18,682 bases of DNA from Treponema sp. UBA792 (GCA_002296965.1 DBIW01000034.1:63341-82022); one strand, 5' to 3'. Counted from the first letter of the stretch, positions 8,012-15,739 are shown. Notes: a model not told the origin generated them from the sequence alone. Translations and numbers: made by a program.

Positions 8012-8918
8012 GCTTACAGGAATAGAGCGTGATCTTGTCGTCCAGTATCTTGTGGACGGGAATGTGCCTGTCACCCTCACTCCATCCGGGCAGTCCGAGC
8101 CGGACGGAATCCATGCCGTCCCGTCGGCCGTTTTTCCGGTCGCGATTTCTCCTGCCGAGATGAGAGTCGGGCAGGACGGGCTCATGCTGCTTAAGAATCC
8201 GCCCCGGTCCGTGTCTTCATTTCCTCCGGGCAAAGTCAGGGTAGAATTTTATTTCAACAGGGTCGGCCTCTGCTTTGATTCGGATGTCAAGAATACCGCA
8301 GACGGGCTGGTCCTGAAAATTCCTGACACGATAGGCCGCATAAAGGACTCTCCGTCCCGTCAGGTATATGATTTTACGGCTATGCTGTATTTTGACTGCC
8401 GCACGAAGCATGACATAAGATCGGTATGCGTTCCCTGGGACGGGATCCAGCTGTTCTCTCGTCCTGTATGGAAAACCATTCCTCTTGAGCGTCAGCAGGA
8501 GGCCAAGAGAATTCTTGAGGAATTCGTGGCGCAGGCGCGGACTGAGGGGAATGCGGGAAACGGGCTTCATCTGATTCCCGTATGCAATTATCTGACATCC
8601 GGCGGATATGCCATGGAATCCGTCCAGGACAGAATCCAGCCGCTTTCCATCCTTTATGTGGATCATCTCCGGATTGTGCTCGGCGCCGGCCGGCAGAATT
8701 TCAGCCTCATGCAGGGGGACGAGTACGCGCTGAAGATGTCGTTCTCGATGAAGTCAGGTCCTGTCTCGTCCAGGGACATTTTTCTTACCTGCACCGTGAA
8801 CCGGATTTTCGCCGGTCCGGACAGCGGAAAATACTGTGCGGACTGCGTGTATACAGCGCTTCAGGAGGAGGATCTCAGATTCCTGTACGAGAAGGCTACG
8901 AAAAACCTTCTCGGCTGA
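7998..8918 (+). CDS. Hypothetical cytoplasmic protein, possibly a degenerate PilZ/YcgR-like protein
   Basis: 306 residues with no signal peptide or membrane helix. The N-terminal third has the pattern of a YcgR-type PilZN domain: a strand-rich segment (KVRVEFYFNRVGLCFDSDV), then VLKIPDTIGRIKDSPSRQ, which sits where the PilZ domain's RxxxR motif follows IPxxIxR. The spacing between the two Arg residues is wrong for a functional c-di-GMP site, and no clear (D/N)xSxxG is visible. A second strand-rich half ends in LTCTVNRIFAG and a terminal helix. Ligand binding is therefore doubtful. Start: ATG 7998 has GGGAG 7 bases upstream; the longer in-frame extension to 7977 has no such signal. It is the last gene of the operon. 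Confidence 0.83.
   Translation: MEKNELTGIERDLVVQYLVDGNVPVTLTPSGQSEPDGIHAVPSAVFPVAISPAEMRVGQDGLMLLKNPPRSVSSFPPGKVRVEFYFNRVGLCFDSDVKNTADGLVLKIPDTIGRIKDSPSRQVYDFTAMLYFDCRTKHDIRSVCVPWDGIQLFSRPVWKTIPLERQQEAKRILEEFVAQARTEGNAGNGLHLIPVCNYLTSGGYAMESVQDRIQPLSILYVDHLRIVLGAGRQNFSLMQGDEYALKMSFSMKSGPVSSRDIFLTCTVNRIFAGPDSGKYCADCVYTALQEEDLRFLYEKATKNLLG
8888..8913 (+). terminator. Hairpin at the end of the seven-gene operon (weak terminator or mRNA end)
   Basis: CGAGAAGG at 8888-8895 and CCTTCTCG at 8906-8913 are perfectly complementary, giving an 8-bp stem with a 10-base loop. It ends 2 bases before the TGA stop of the last gene. There is no U-run after it, so a classical intrinsic terminator is unlikely; it may instead protect the 3' end or act together with Rho. 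Confidence 0.3.
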
Positions 8919-8930
8919 TCCATATATGGA
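8919..8930. repeat. Perfect 12-bp palindrome TCCATATATGGA
   Basis: A perfect 12-base palindrome directly after the stop codon of the upstream operon and about 50 bases before the proposed ileS -10 element. It could be a small operator or chance; AT-rich centres of this sort are common. No second copy was seen near another promoter in the window. Confidence 0.3.
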
Positions 8931-8977
8931 AAAAGATTCCACAAAATATCCCGCATATAGAATTTTTTATCACAATG

Positions 8978-8986
8978 TGTCATAAT
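8978..8986 (+). promoter_or_regulatory. Possible extended -10 promoter of ileS
   Basis: TGTCATAAT (8978-8986) fits an extended -10 element (TGn followed by CATAAT, 5 of 6 to consensus). The -35 position 17 bases upstream (TAGAAT at 8958-8963) is poor. The predicted start near 8993 would leave a leader of about 27 bases carrying GAAGGGG at 9006-9012, 7 bases before the ileS ATG. The rest of the 101-bp gap holds a 12-bp palindrome (8919-8930) and no T-box motif. Confidence 0.45.
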
Positions 8987-9019
8987 ATCCGGCGAACAAA
9001 ATCTTGAAGGGGTAACGGA

Positions 9020-12000
9020 ATGTACAAACCAGTTGATCCAAAAGCCGATTTTCCGGGGCAGGAGGAGAGCGTTCTTGAATTCTGGCAGAAGAATGATATT
9101 TTCAGAAAGTCTGTGAGTCAGCGCGAGGGCGCGGAGGACTTTGTCTTTTATGACGGACCTCCCTTCGCTACGGGGCTTCCCCATTTCGGGCATTTCATTC
9201 CGTCCACAATCAAGGACATTATTCCGCGTTACCAGACAATGAAGGGCAGGAAGGTCGAGAGGCGCTTCGGCTGGGACTGCCATGGGCTTCCTGTCGAGAA
9301 TCTGATAGAGAAGGAGCTGGGAATAAACTCCAAGCACGAGATCGAGGCCTTCGGAATCGACAGATTCAACGAGAAGTGCCGCGACTCCGTTCTCCGCTAC
9401 ACCGCCGAATGGCGCAAGACCATAACCCGCATGGGACGCTGGGTTGACTTTGACCATGACTACAAGACCATGGAGCCTGACTACATGGAGTCAATCTGGT
9501 GGGTCGCGAAGTCGCTTTGGGACAAGGGGCTGATTTACGAGGGGAAATACATATTGCCGTACTGTCCGCGCTGCTCCACCGTCCTCTCCACACATGAGCT
9601 TGCCCAGGGCTATAAGGATGTCCAGGATCAGACGGTCACCGTCCGGTTCAAGATAACGTCGGCTCCCGGTTCGTTCGGAGATCCGGACATAGCTGACGGA
9701 AGGACATATTTCATCGCCTGGACGACAACTCCCTGGACTCTTCCGTCAAATCTCGGTCTATGCATGGGGCCTGACATCGACTATGTGAAAATTCGTGACA
9801 GGGAATCCGGCGACTTCTATATATTCGCGGAGGCAAGGCTTTCCGCATATTACAGAAATCCTGATGACTACGAGATTGTCTACCGCAGGAAAGGCTCGGA
9901 ATTTGTGGGCATCCGCTACGAGCCGCTTTTCCCTTATTTCGCTAAGCTCGCCGATCCGGCGGAATGTGAGCGCGTCACGGGAACAAGGTGCGCGGAAGGC
10001 GCGTTCCGTATGTTCAACGCGGCCTATGTCTCCACGGAGGACGGAACCGGAATCGTCCATATCGCTCCGGCTTTCGGCGAGGAGGACAACAAGGTTTTCC
10101 GCGGAACTGGAGTTCCGGATGTCGAGCCGATTGACGCCGAGTGCAAATTCACTTCCGAAGTGCCTGACTACCAGGGGCGTTTCGTAAAGGACTGCGACAA
10201 GGACATCATGGCGCGGCTGAAGGGCGAGGGAAAGCTCGTGAGGCGCGACACTGTGGTCCACTCGTATCCGCACTGCTGGAGATGCGGATCTCCGCTGATT
10301 TACCGTGGAATCGGATCCTGGTTCGTGAAGGTCGCGGATTATCATGACGTTCTTCTGAAGGCGAATTCGCAGATAAGATGGCAGCCTGCGCATATAAAGG
10401 AAGGCCGTTTCGGAAAATGGCTCGCCGGCGCGCGTGACTGGGCCGTAAGCCGCAACCGCTACTGGGGCAATCCGATTCCGATCTGGAGATGCGGCAGTCC
10501 TGACTGCAGGCACACGCTGTGCGTCGGTTCCCGCGCCGAACTCAAGGAGCTGAGCGGAGTCTATCCGGACGACCTCCACAAGCAGTTCGTGGACAAGATA
10601 ACGTTCACCTGTCCTGAGTGCAAAAAAGGCACGATGCATAGAATCCCTGAGGTATTCGACTGTTGGTTCGAGTCCGGATCGATGCCCTATGCCCAGCAGC
10701 ATTATCCGTTCGAGAACAAGGAATATTTCGAGAAGCATTTTCCGGCGGACTTCATCTCCGAAGGCCTTGACCAGACGCGCGGATGGTTCTACACGCTTAC
10801 GGTTCTTGCGGCGCAGCTTTTTGACAAGCCCGCATTCAGGAACTGCATCGTGAACGGAATCGTTCTTGCAGAGGACGGACGCAAGATGTCCAAGTCCCTC
10901 CGCAACTTCACTGATCCCGTGGAGGCCATAAACAAATTCGGAGCAGACGCGATCCGCCTTTTCCTTATGCATTCCGCAGTCGTCCGTGCCGACGAGATAC
11001 GGTATTCGGACGCCGGCGTGCGCGAGGTTCTCAAGTCGATCATAATTCCGTGGTGGAATTCATACTCGTTCTTCGTCACTTACGCGAACATCGACGACAT
11101 CACTCCGGACGGCCGTTATTTTGACGGAAGAAAGCCCTCCAATCCTCTTGACGCGTGGCTTCTCTCAATAACCCAGAGCCTTGTGGAGGATGTCTCGTCG
11201 GCGCTGGATTCCTATGACCTCTCTGGAGCCATCGACCCTATCGTAAAATTCATCGACGAGCTGAACAACTGGTACATCCGCCGTTCCCGCCGTCGTTTCT
11301 GGAAATCCGAGAATGACAGCGACAAGACGGAGGCCTACGAGTCGCTTTACATCGCGCTCAAGACTCTGGCTCTGGTCGCCGCTCCGTTCGTTCCGTTCAT
11401 AACCGAGGAGATGTGGCAGAACCTGAGAAACGCGGACGACAGGGAATCCGTCCACCTCTGCGACTATCCGCTTCCCGTCGCCGCATGGAAGGATTCCGGG
11501 CTGGAGTTCAAGATGGCGACGGTTCAGAAGGCGGTCTCGATGGGACACAGCCTGCGTAACCAGTTCAACCTCAAGAACCGGCAGCCGCTCGCCGGAGTCG
11601 CGCTTGTCACAAGAAATCCTGACGAGAAGAAGGTTCTCGCCGAGATGGAGGACTGCATCCGCGAGGAGCTTAACGTAAAGAAAGTCGAGTTCCATGACCG
11701 TGAGGACGAGCTTGTTGAATATAAGGCGAAGGCGAATTTCCGTGTTCTGGGAAAGGAGCTGGGACCGCTCATGAAGAAGGCTGCGGACATTATCGCAACT
11801 TTGGGGCAGGAGCAGATTCAGTCATTGCTTGACGGCAATACCCTTACCGTCGATGTCTGCGGAAATTCTGTGGAGCTTGACTCTGATAAAGTTCTTGTGG
11901 AGCGCTATGAAAAGGACGGACTTAAGGTCCTGAACGACGGAACCCTGACTGTCGGTCTTGATTCAAGGATTACCGATTCCCTTAAGAAGGAAGGCTATGT

Positions 12001-12238
12001 CCGGGATCTTATCCGCGGAATTCAGAACAGGCGCAAGGAGACGGGACTTAACGTCACCGACAGGATAAGGCTTTCTGTTTCCGGCGACGATATGCTGGGA
12101 CAGGCGTTCGATATGTTCAGGGATTTTATAGCCGCGGAGACTCTGGCCGACAGCATAGACTGGGCGGGCAGCATGGATTCCGGCATTGAAGTTGAGGCTG
12201 ATGACAGGAGCTGGAGAATTTCGCTTGAGAAGGCATAG
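9020..12238 (+). CDS. ileS: Isoleucyl-tRNA synthetase, long (type 2, eukaryote-like) form
   Basis: 1072 residues. A class I synthetase that charges tRNA-Ile. The HIGH motif is HFGH at 55-58 within GLPHFGHFIPSTIKDI, followed by RRFGWDCHGLPVE (81-93). The KMSKS motif is exact at 622-626. The CP1 editing domain lies between, with the GTGIVHIAPAFGEEDNKV segment near 340-357. Zinc-type cysteines occur as CPRC (about 182), CWRC (about 417) and in a CxxxC/CPEC insertion near 490-540. The C-terminal ~350 residues form the anticodon-binding region plus a DUF5915-like tail. The length and the RRFGWDCHGLPVE context fit the type 2 family, often associated with low mupirocin sensitivity; sensitivity here is inference. 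GAAGGGG lies 7 bases before the ATG. Confidence 0.99.
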   Translation: MYKPVDPKADFPGQEESVLEFWQKNDIFRKSVSQREGAEDFVFYDGPPFATGLPHFGHFIPSTIKDIIPRYQTMKGRKVERRFGWDCHGLPVENLIEKELGINSKHEIEAFGIDRFNEKCRDSVLRYTAEWRKTITRMGRWVDFDHDYKTMEPDYMESIWWVAKSLWDKGLIYEGKYILPYCPRCSTVLSTHELAQGYKDVQDQTVTVRFKITSAPGSFGDPDIADGRTYFIAWTTTPWTLPSNLGLCMGPDIDYVKIRDRESGDFYIFAEARLSAYYRNPDDYEIVYRRKGSEFVGIRYEPLFPYFAKLADPAECERVTGTRCAEGAFRMFNAAYVSTEDGTGIVHIAPAFGEEDNKVFRGTGVPDVEPIDAECKFTSEVPDYQGRFVKDCDKDIMARLKGEGKLVRRDTVVHSYPHCWRCGSPLIYRGIGSWFVKVADYHDVLLKANSQIRWQPAHIKEGRFGKWLAGARDWAVSRNRYWGNPIPIWRCGSPDCRHTLCVGSRAELKELSGVYPDDLHKQFVDKITFTCPECKKGTMHRIPEVFDCWFESGSMPYAQQHYPFENKEYFEKHFPADFISEGLDQTRGWFYTLTVLAAQLFDKPAFRNCIVNGIVLAEDGRKMSKSLRNFTDPVEAINKFGADAIRLFLMHSAVVRADEIRYSDAGVREVLKSIIIPWWNSYSFFVTYANIDDITPDGRYFDGRKPSNPLDAWLLSITQSLVEDVSSALDSYDLSGAIDPIVKFIDELNNWYIRRSRRRFWKSENDSDKTEAYESLYIALKTLALVAAPFVPFITEEMWQNLRNADDRESVHLCDYPLPVAAWKDSGLEFKMATVQKAVSMGHSLRNQFNLKNRQPLAGVALVTRNPDEKKVLAEMEDCIREELNVKKVEFHDREDELVEYKAKANFRVLGKELGPLMKKAADIIATLGQEQIQSLLDGNTLTVDVCGNSVELDSDKVLVERYEKDGLKVLNDGTLTVGLDSRITDSLKKEGYVRDLIRGIQNRRKETGLNVTDRIRLSVSGDDMLGQAFDMFRDFIAAETLADSIDWAGSMDSGIEVEADDRSWRISLEKA

Positions 12239-13103
12239 CGCGGTGGAATGGTGCGCAGCGCTGCTGCTGTGCCTTGTTCTGTCGGCGTGCGCCTCGGTGC
12301 CGGCTCCAGTATCCGTGCCGCTTCTGGATATTCTGGACGGTGACAGCCTGCTGTATGCAGCATTTCCGACTGATGCGGACAGGACCCTGATGACGGAGAT
12401 TGTGGCGGCTTTCGTTCCTGGACTTGCGCCCTCCCATGCGGCATCCGTGGCTGAAAGGATTGATGTCATATACGCCGGGGTGGGGCAGTCCGACGGAACT
12501 GAGGGCTTTCAGCTGGCGGCATCCGCAGCGGTTCCCGGATGGATTGTTCCGGGAGTGTTTTCCAGGAAAAACGGCTGGAGACGCTCGGTGCTTAAGACAG
12601 ATGGAGGCCGTGCCGTCTCCGTCTATTCCGGTTACGGAACGGAGATTTCATTTCCTGATTCCGGGACTGTCTGTGCCGGACGGAATGCCGCGGCGATGGC
12701 TGCCAGGTATGCGGAGCTGTCAGCGGTATCCGGAGTCCCCTCCGGAGAGACTGCTTTTTCAGATGGGAGCTGGCTTTCGGGCGCGCCGTCTGCGGGGGAG
12801 ATCCGTTTTGAGGCCGCAAGGCCTCAGCCGCTTCTTGCCGCTTTCGGCATGGAACGGATTGCCGGGCATATTTCCGTGGCAAGAGGCTCACTTGAAATGA
12901 CCGGTGCAGACGGAGTTTATGGGCTTTCGGTTTTCATCGGATTCAAGGATGAGAAATTTCTACGTGCGGGGAGAACTCTTGTCATGTTGGCTCTCGGACT
13001 GCCGGATGGCTGTGTCAAGGTTGCCGGTTCTGACGGTCTGGAGATTACGGGCATGAGAATAAGAAGAGAGCGGCTGCTTGAGTATATGCGGCGGCTCAGA
13101 TAG
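12201..13103 (+). CDS. Outer-membrane-type lipoprotein, candidate TP0453 homologue
   Basis: About 300 residues with a type II signal peptide: RLRRH, a Leu-rich core, then lipobox LSAC with the acylated Cys at residue 30 of this start, followed by ASVPAP. The mature part (~270 residues) has mixed helices and strands and many amphipathic helical stretches. It follows ileS directly, as T. pallidum TP0453 follows ileS (TP0452), and its size is like that of TP0453 (about 287 residues), a lipoprotein proposed to sit at the inner face of the outer membrane. Identity therefore rests on size, signal and synteny recalled from memory, not on alignment. Start uncertain: ATG 12201 has GAGG only 3 bases upstream; TTG 12225 has GGAG 8 bases upstream and would be equally good. 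The gene overlaps the ileS end by 14-38 bases. Confidence 0.85.
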   Translation: MTGAGEFRLRRHSAVEWCAALLLCLVLSACASVPAPVSVPLLDILDGDSLLYAAFPTDADRTLMTEIVAAFVPGLAPSHAASVAERIDVIYAGVGQSDGTEGFQLAASAAVPGWIVPGVFSRKNGWRRSVLKTDGGRAVSVYSGYGTEISFPDSGTVCAGRNAAAMAARYAELSAVSGVPSGETAFSDGSWLSGAPSAGEIRFEAARPQPLLAAFGMERIAGHISVARGSLEMTGADGVYGLSVFIGFKDEKFLRAGRTLVMLALGLPDGCVKVAGSDGLEITGMRIRRERLLEYMRRLR

Positions 13104-13139
13104 AAAGTCTGTTCTGCGGGCTTTTGTTGGAGGAAACAG

Positions 13140-14177
13140 ATGGCGGATGACAAGATTGTGCTGAAGGCCGAGGATCTTGACGGCTACCTTACGGAAAACG
13201 ATATAAAGGATCTCCGTAGGTTGGACAGAATGTACAGCGAGACGATGGAGTATTTCAGCTCTCCGGTTGACAAGGCCGGAATAATAAACTGCTATGACCG
13301 CATGGGCCATGCCATGCAGGATATCTGCGCGGAGCATCCGCAGATAAAGGTTTTCTCCTTTGTCACGGAGGAAGGTGCCCATGCCGAGGCTTCGCGTGTG
13401 ATAAGCAAGCTCCGGGATGTGAACACCGACCATCAGGAATTCATATATTACAGCCAGAGGGCGTATGAGATGCTTTTCCGGATGGCTTATACGGACGGAC
13501 ATTCCGAAAAGAAGAACCATATAATAGTAAAGACTCCTGTCACTTTTCCGATTCAGAACTATGCCGTGCATAAGATTCCGGACATCGACTGTGAGATTGA
13601 GAATACGGTGATGTGCGTCATGCTGCGCGGGGCACTGCTTCCCAGTATGATAATCTCCAAGGAGATCCAGGAATACTCTTCGCACGGATATATAACACCG
13701 TTCGCGCTTTTCAAGATAAGCCGGAACGATTCCAAGAGCGAGTCCGACATGGAATATATCCTTGATCTGAAGAAATCATTCTTCGACCTTCAGCAGCTTG
13801 ACGGAAAGGACCTTATATTCGCGGATCCGATGAATGCCACCGGCGGCTCTCTGGTGACTGTCGTGAAATACATCCAGAGTCAGGGCATCCGCCCCCGTTC
13901 AATCAGTTTCTTCAATACAATATCCACATTGAAGGGAAGCATCCGGGTGACGCGCGCGCTTGAGAACTGCACATGCTATACGCTTTGGCTTGATCCGGTG
14001 ATGAACAGCAAGGCGTACATAATGCCCGGTCTTGGTGACGCTGGTGACAGGCTGAACGGCTGCGACACGAAGGAGGCTCCCCGCAATATAATACAGCTGA
14101 TAGCGGATTACGGAAGCAATATCTCAGGGCTGTACAGATCCCAGCTGTATGAGATAGAGAAGGTTGTCCTTGGCTGA
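13140..14177 (+). CDS. upp: Uracil phosphoribosyltransferase-like protein with N- and C-terminal extensions
   Basis: 345 residues, against about 208 for ordinary UPRTases. The PRPP-binding loop is DPMNATGGS at 229-237 (usual DPMLATGGS), and the uracil-binding region is [15 protein letters not shown] at 293-307. LRGA at 162-165 replaces the usual LRAG. The catalytic domain appears to run from about residue 85 ([12 protein letters not shown] aligns with the usual LR-x-T region) to 307. That leaves about 85 extra residues in front and 38 behind, with no obvious membrane segment. The likely reaction is uracil plus PRPP to UMP; the Leu-to-Asn change in the PRPP loop and the extensions leave room for a different base or a regulatory role. 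GGAGGA lies 5 bases before the ATG. It follows the lipoprotein gene by 36 bases and overlaps the next gene by 8. Confidence 0.93.
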   Translation: MADDKIVLKAEDLDGYLTENDIKDLRRLDRMYSETMEYFSSPVDKAGIINCYDRMGHAMQDICAEHPQIKVFSFVTEEGAHAEASRVISKLRDVNTDHQEFIYYSQRAYEMLFRMAYTDGHSEKKNHIIVKTPVTFPIQNYAVHKIPDIDCEIENTVMCVMLRGALLPSMIISKEIQEYSSHGYITPFALFKISRNDSKSESDMEYILDLKKSFFDLQQLDGKDLIFADPMNATGGSLVTVVKYIQSQGIRPRSISFFNTISTLKGSIRVTRALENCTCYTLWLDPVMNSKAYIMPGLGDAGDRLNGCDTKEAPRNIIQLIADYGSNISGLYRSQLYEIEKVVLG

Positions 14178-14835
14178 AAAGGGACATGGCCGCGGCTTGT
14201 TTTTGGCCGCCGTGTTGTCCGCAGTTCTGTCCGTCTCCTGCGGATCGGTTCCTCTCATGCTGCCGGGCGGAAAGGCGGCCGTGGTCGGCAATATTTATTC
14301 CGAATACCTGAACATAGGCGACATATATTTCTCTCTGGAGAAATATGACCGGGCGGCGGCCTGCTATGAGCTTGCCCTTGACGGCAGAAGCAATTATTGG
14401 GGAACATACTACAAGCTGGCCAGGTCACGAGCGATGAATTCCGAATGGGACAAGGCGGGGCGGATGTACGGGCGGCTGCTCGAAAGGGATCCGGACAACA
14501 TGACGCTCCTCTCGTCCAAGGCATATATATGCGCGATGTCCGGAGATGCCGCCGGAGCCGCGGAGATATATTCGTCGCTTGTCTCACGGCAGCCGGAAAG
14601 TTCCGAATATCTGGAGGACTACATCGCCGTTCTTCTCATGGACGGTGATGTGGAGGGAGCCGAGGCTCCGCTGGCTCTGCTGAGGCGGGATTTCCCTGAC
14701 AGCGCCAATATCCGGAAATTCGACTCGCAGGTTTCGGCGGCAATAGAGGAGCGGAAAAAGGATGCGGATGCTTCCGCGCCTCAGATTCCCCCGGATCCGG
14801 ATTCTTCTGTATCATCCTATCCTCCGGAACAATAA
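14170..14835 (+). CDS. TPR lipoprotein
   Basis: 221 residues. Signal peptide with early Lys/Arg (MAEKGHGR), a hydrophobic core, and a relaxed spirochaetal lipobox ending in LSVSC with Cys24 as the acylation site. Residues about 48-150 carry three or four TPR units, for instance [21 protein letters not shown] and [21 protein letters not shown] Ser/Pro/Asp-rich tail ends the protein. Start: TTG at 14170 is chosen because GAGAAGG (14157-14163) lies 6 bases upstream; in-frame TTG 14164 directly abuts that site and is too close. It overlaps the upp-like gene by 8 bases, so the two are probably translationally coupled. Likely an envelope scaffold; the partner is unknown. Confidence 0.9.
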   Translation: MAEKGHGRGLFLAAVLSAVLSVSCGSVPLMLPGGKAAVVGNIYSEYLNIGDIYFSLEKYDRAAACYELALDGRSNYWGTYYKLARSRAMNSEWDKAGRMYGRLLERDPDNMTLLSSKAYICAMSGDAAGAAEIYSSLVSRQPESSEYLEDYIAVLLMDGDVEGAEAPLALLRRDFPDSANIRKFDSQVSAAIEERKKDADASAPQIPPDPDSSVSSYPPEQ

Positions 14836-14880
14836 TTTCCATAAAACAGTTGAATTATGCCGCCGCGGAAGGCGTTTGTG

Positions 14881-14889
14881 TGCTATAAT
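14881..14889 (+). promoter_or_regulatory. Extended -10 promoter for a leaderless deoD mRNA
   Basis: TGCTATAAT (14881-14889) is a perfect TGnTATAAT extended -10 box, which needs little or no -35. No -35 is visible at the right distance; the TTGAAT at 14850-14855 is 28 bases away. Transcription would start at about 14895-14898, right at the deoD ATG (14897), so the mRNA would have no leader. No ribosome binding site lies at a useful distance; the nearest purine run, GGAAGG at 14867-14872, is 24 bases before that ATG. Confidence 0.6.
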
Positions 14890-14896
14890 GTTGCCC

Positions 14897-15601
14897 ATGA
14901 GTACACATATAGGCGCGCCTTCGGGCGCAGTTGCGGAGACAGTTCTGCTTCCCGGCGATCCGCTCCGGGCTAAATTCATAGCGGAGAATTTCCTTGACGG
15001 CGCAGAATGCTACAACGAGGTCAGGGGGATGCTAGGTTTTACGGGAACATACAAGGGGCGGCGGATTTCCGTCCAGGGAACAGGAATGGGGCAGCCGTCC
15101 CTGTCCATATATGTTCATGAGCTTTTCTCCGATTACGGCGTGATGAACGCGATCAGAATCGGAACGTGCGGAGCCGTGGGGGAGAGCACAAGGCTGAGGG
15201 ACATAATAATCGCCAATGCCGCCTGCTCCGACTCGTCCCTGCAGAACCAGCGGTTCGGCGGACTTCATTTCGCCCCGTCCGCGGATTTCTTACTGCTTGA
15301 CACCGCATGGCATGCGTCCGCCAATCTTGGAATAAAGGCCGTCGTAGCTCCATGCGCATCCAGCGACAGGTTCTATGATGACAACCAGAACTGGAAAGTG
15401 TGGAGAAAATACGGCGTCGCCGGAATAGAGATGGAGAGCGCCGAGCTTTATACTCTTGCCGCTGAATTCGGAAGGAGGGCGCTGTCCGTCCTGACTGTCA
15501 GCGACAATATTGCGACGGGGGAGGAATGCTCCGCGGAGGAGCGTCAGACATCATTCCGCGACATGATGAGGCTGGCGCTTGAGACCGCCGTAAGGATATG
15601 A
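14897..15601 (+). CDS. deoD: Purine nucleoside phosphorylase DeoD-type
   Basis: 234 residues, close to the usual 235-239 of hexameric bacterial PNP. It splits purine (deoxy)nucleosides with phosphate into base and sugar 1-phosphate. Recognisable parts: STHIGAP (H4) at the start, [14 protein letters not shown] (R24) at 17-30, [16 protein letters not shown] (R43) at 39-54, the phosphate-site RIGTCGAVG at 87-95, [13 protein letters not shown] (M180, E181) at 176-188, and the catalytic Asp in TVSDNI (D203). The ATG at 14897 gives the normal N-terminus; ATG 14888 would add three residues but lies inside the proposed -10 box. Nucleobase salvage links it to the UPRT-like gene one gene upstream. Confidence 0.97.
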   Translation: MSTHIGAPSGAVAETVLLPGDPLRAKFIAENFLDGAECYNEVRGMLGFTGTYKGRRISVQGTGMGQPSLSIYVHELFSDYGVMNAIRIGTCGAVGESTRLRDIIIANAACSDSSLQNQRFGGLHFAPSADFLLLDTAWHASANLGIKAVVAPCASSDRFYDDNQNWKVWRKYGVAGIEMESAELYTLAAEFGRRALSVLTVSDNIATGEECSAEERQTSFRDMMRLALETAVRI

Positions 15602-15612
15602 CGGCAGTAGAT

Positions 15613-15664
15613 GTCCGGCATCCTTGAGTCCATGATGTCATTGAACCTGTCGGAATGACCGGAC
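15613..15664. repeat. Nested inverted repeats after deoD
   Basis: GTCATT (15637-15642) pairs with AATGAC (15654-15659), and GTCCGG (15613-15618) with CCGGAC (15659-15664). The two sets share base 15659. Together they could fold into a larger stem with an 18-base bulge on one side, or switch with each other. It sits between the deoD stop and the main terminator hairpin and has no U-run of its own. Confidence 0.3.
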
Positions 15665-15671
15665 TCGCTTG

Positions 15672-15708
15672 AATGCGGCGGTTTCGACGTGCCCGGCCGC
15701 CGCATTTT
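15672..15708 (+). terminator. Intrinsic terminator of deoD, possibly bidirectional with trpS
   Basis: AATGCGGCGG (15672-15681) and CCGCCGCATT (15697-15706) form a perfect 10-bp GC-rich stem with a 15-base loop, followed on the + strand by further T's (TTTT at 15705-15708). On the minus strand the same hairpin lies 31 bases beyond the trpS stop and is followed by CATTCAAG, a weaker U tract. It is the only strong terminator-like structure in the window and sits exactly between convergent genes. The remainder of the 138-bp gap (15602-15739) holds no gene I can support. Confidence 0.75.
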
Positions 15709-15739
15709 CAAATTCCGGGACATCCCCTGTTCTGTGTCT

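Noticed and set aside
8919..9019. T-box riboswitch ahead of ileS
   Set aside because: The 101-bp gap lacks the conserved T-box sequence and the long leader such elements need.
9758..10972. Long minus-strand open frame (404 codons) across ileS
   Set aside because: It lies wholly within the strongly supported ileS gene, its translation resembles no family, and such frames arise from the third-position bias of the sense gene.
14850..14855. TTGAAT as a -35 box for deoD
   Set aside because: It is 28 bases from the TATAAT, well beyond the workable 16-18, so the extended -10 explanation is preferred.
15611..15658. 15-codon plus-strand frame after deoD
   Set aside because: No ribosome binding site, and the length is too short to support without comparison.
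15544..15723. Small minus-strand frame (59 codons) between trpS and deoD
   Set aside because: It runs through the terminator hairpin and into antisense deoD, and its AGGGG abuts the ATG with no spacing.
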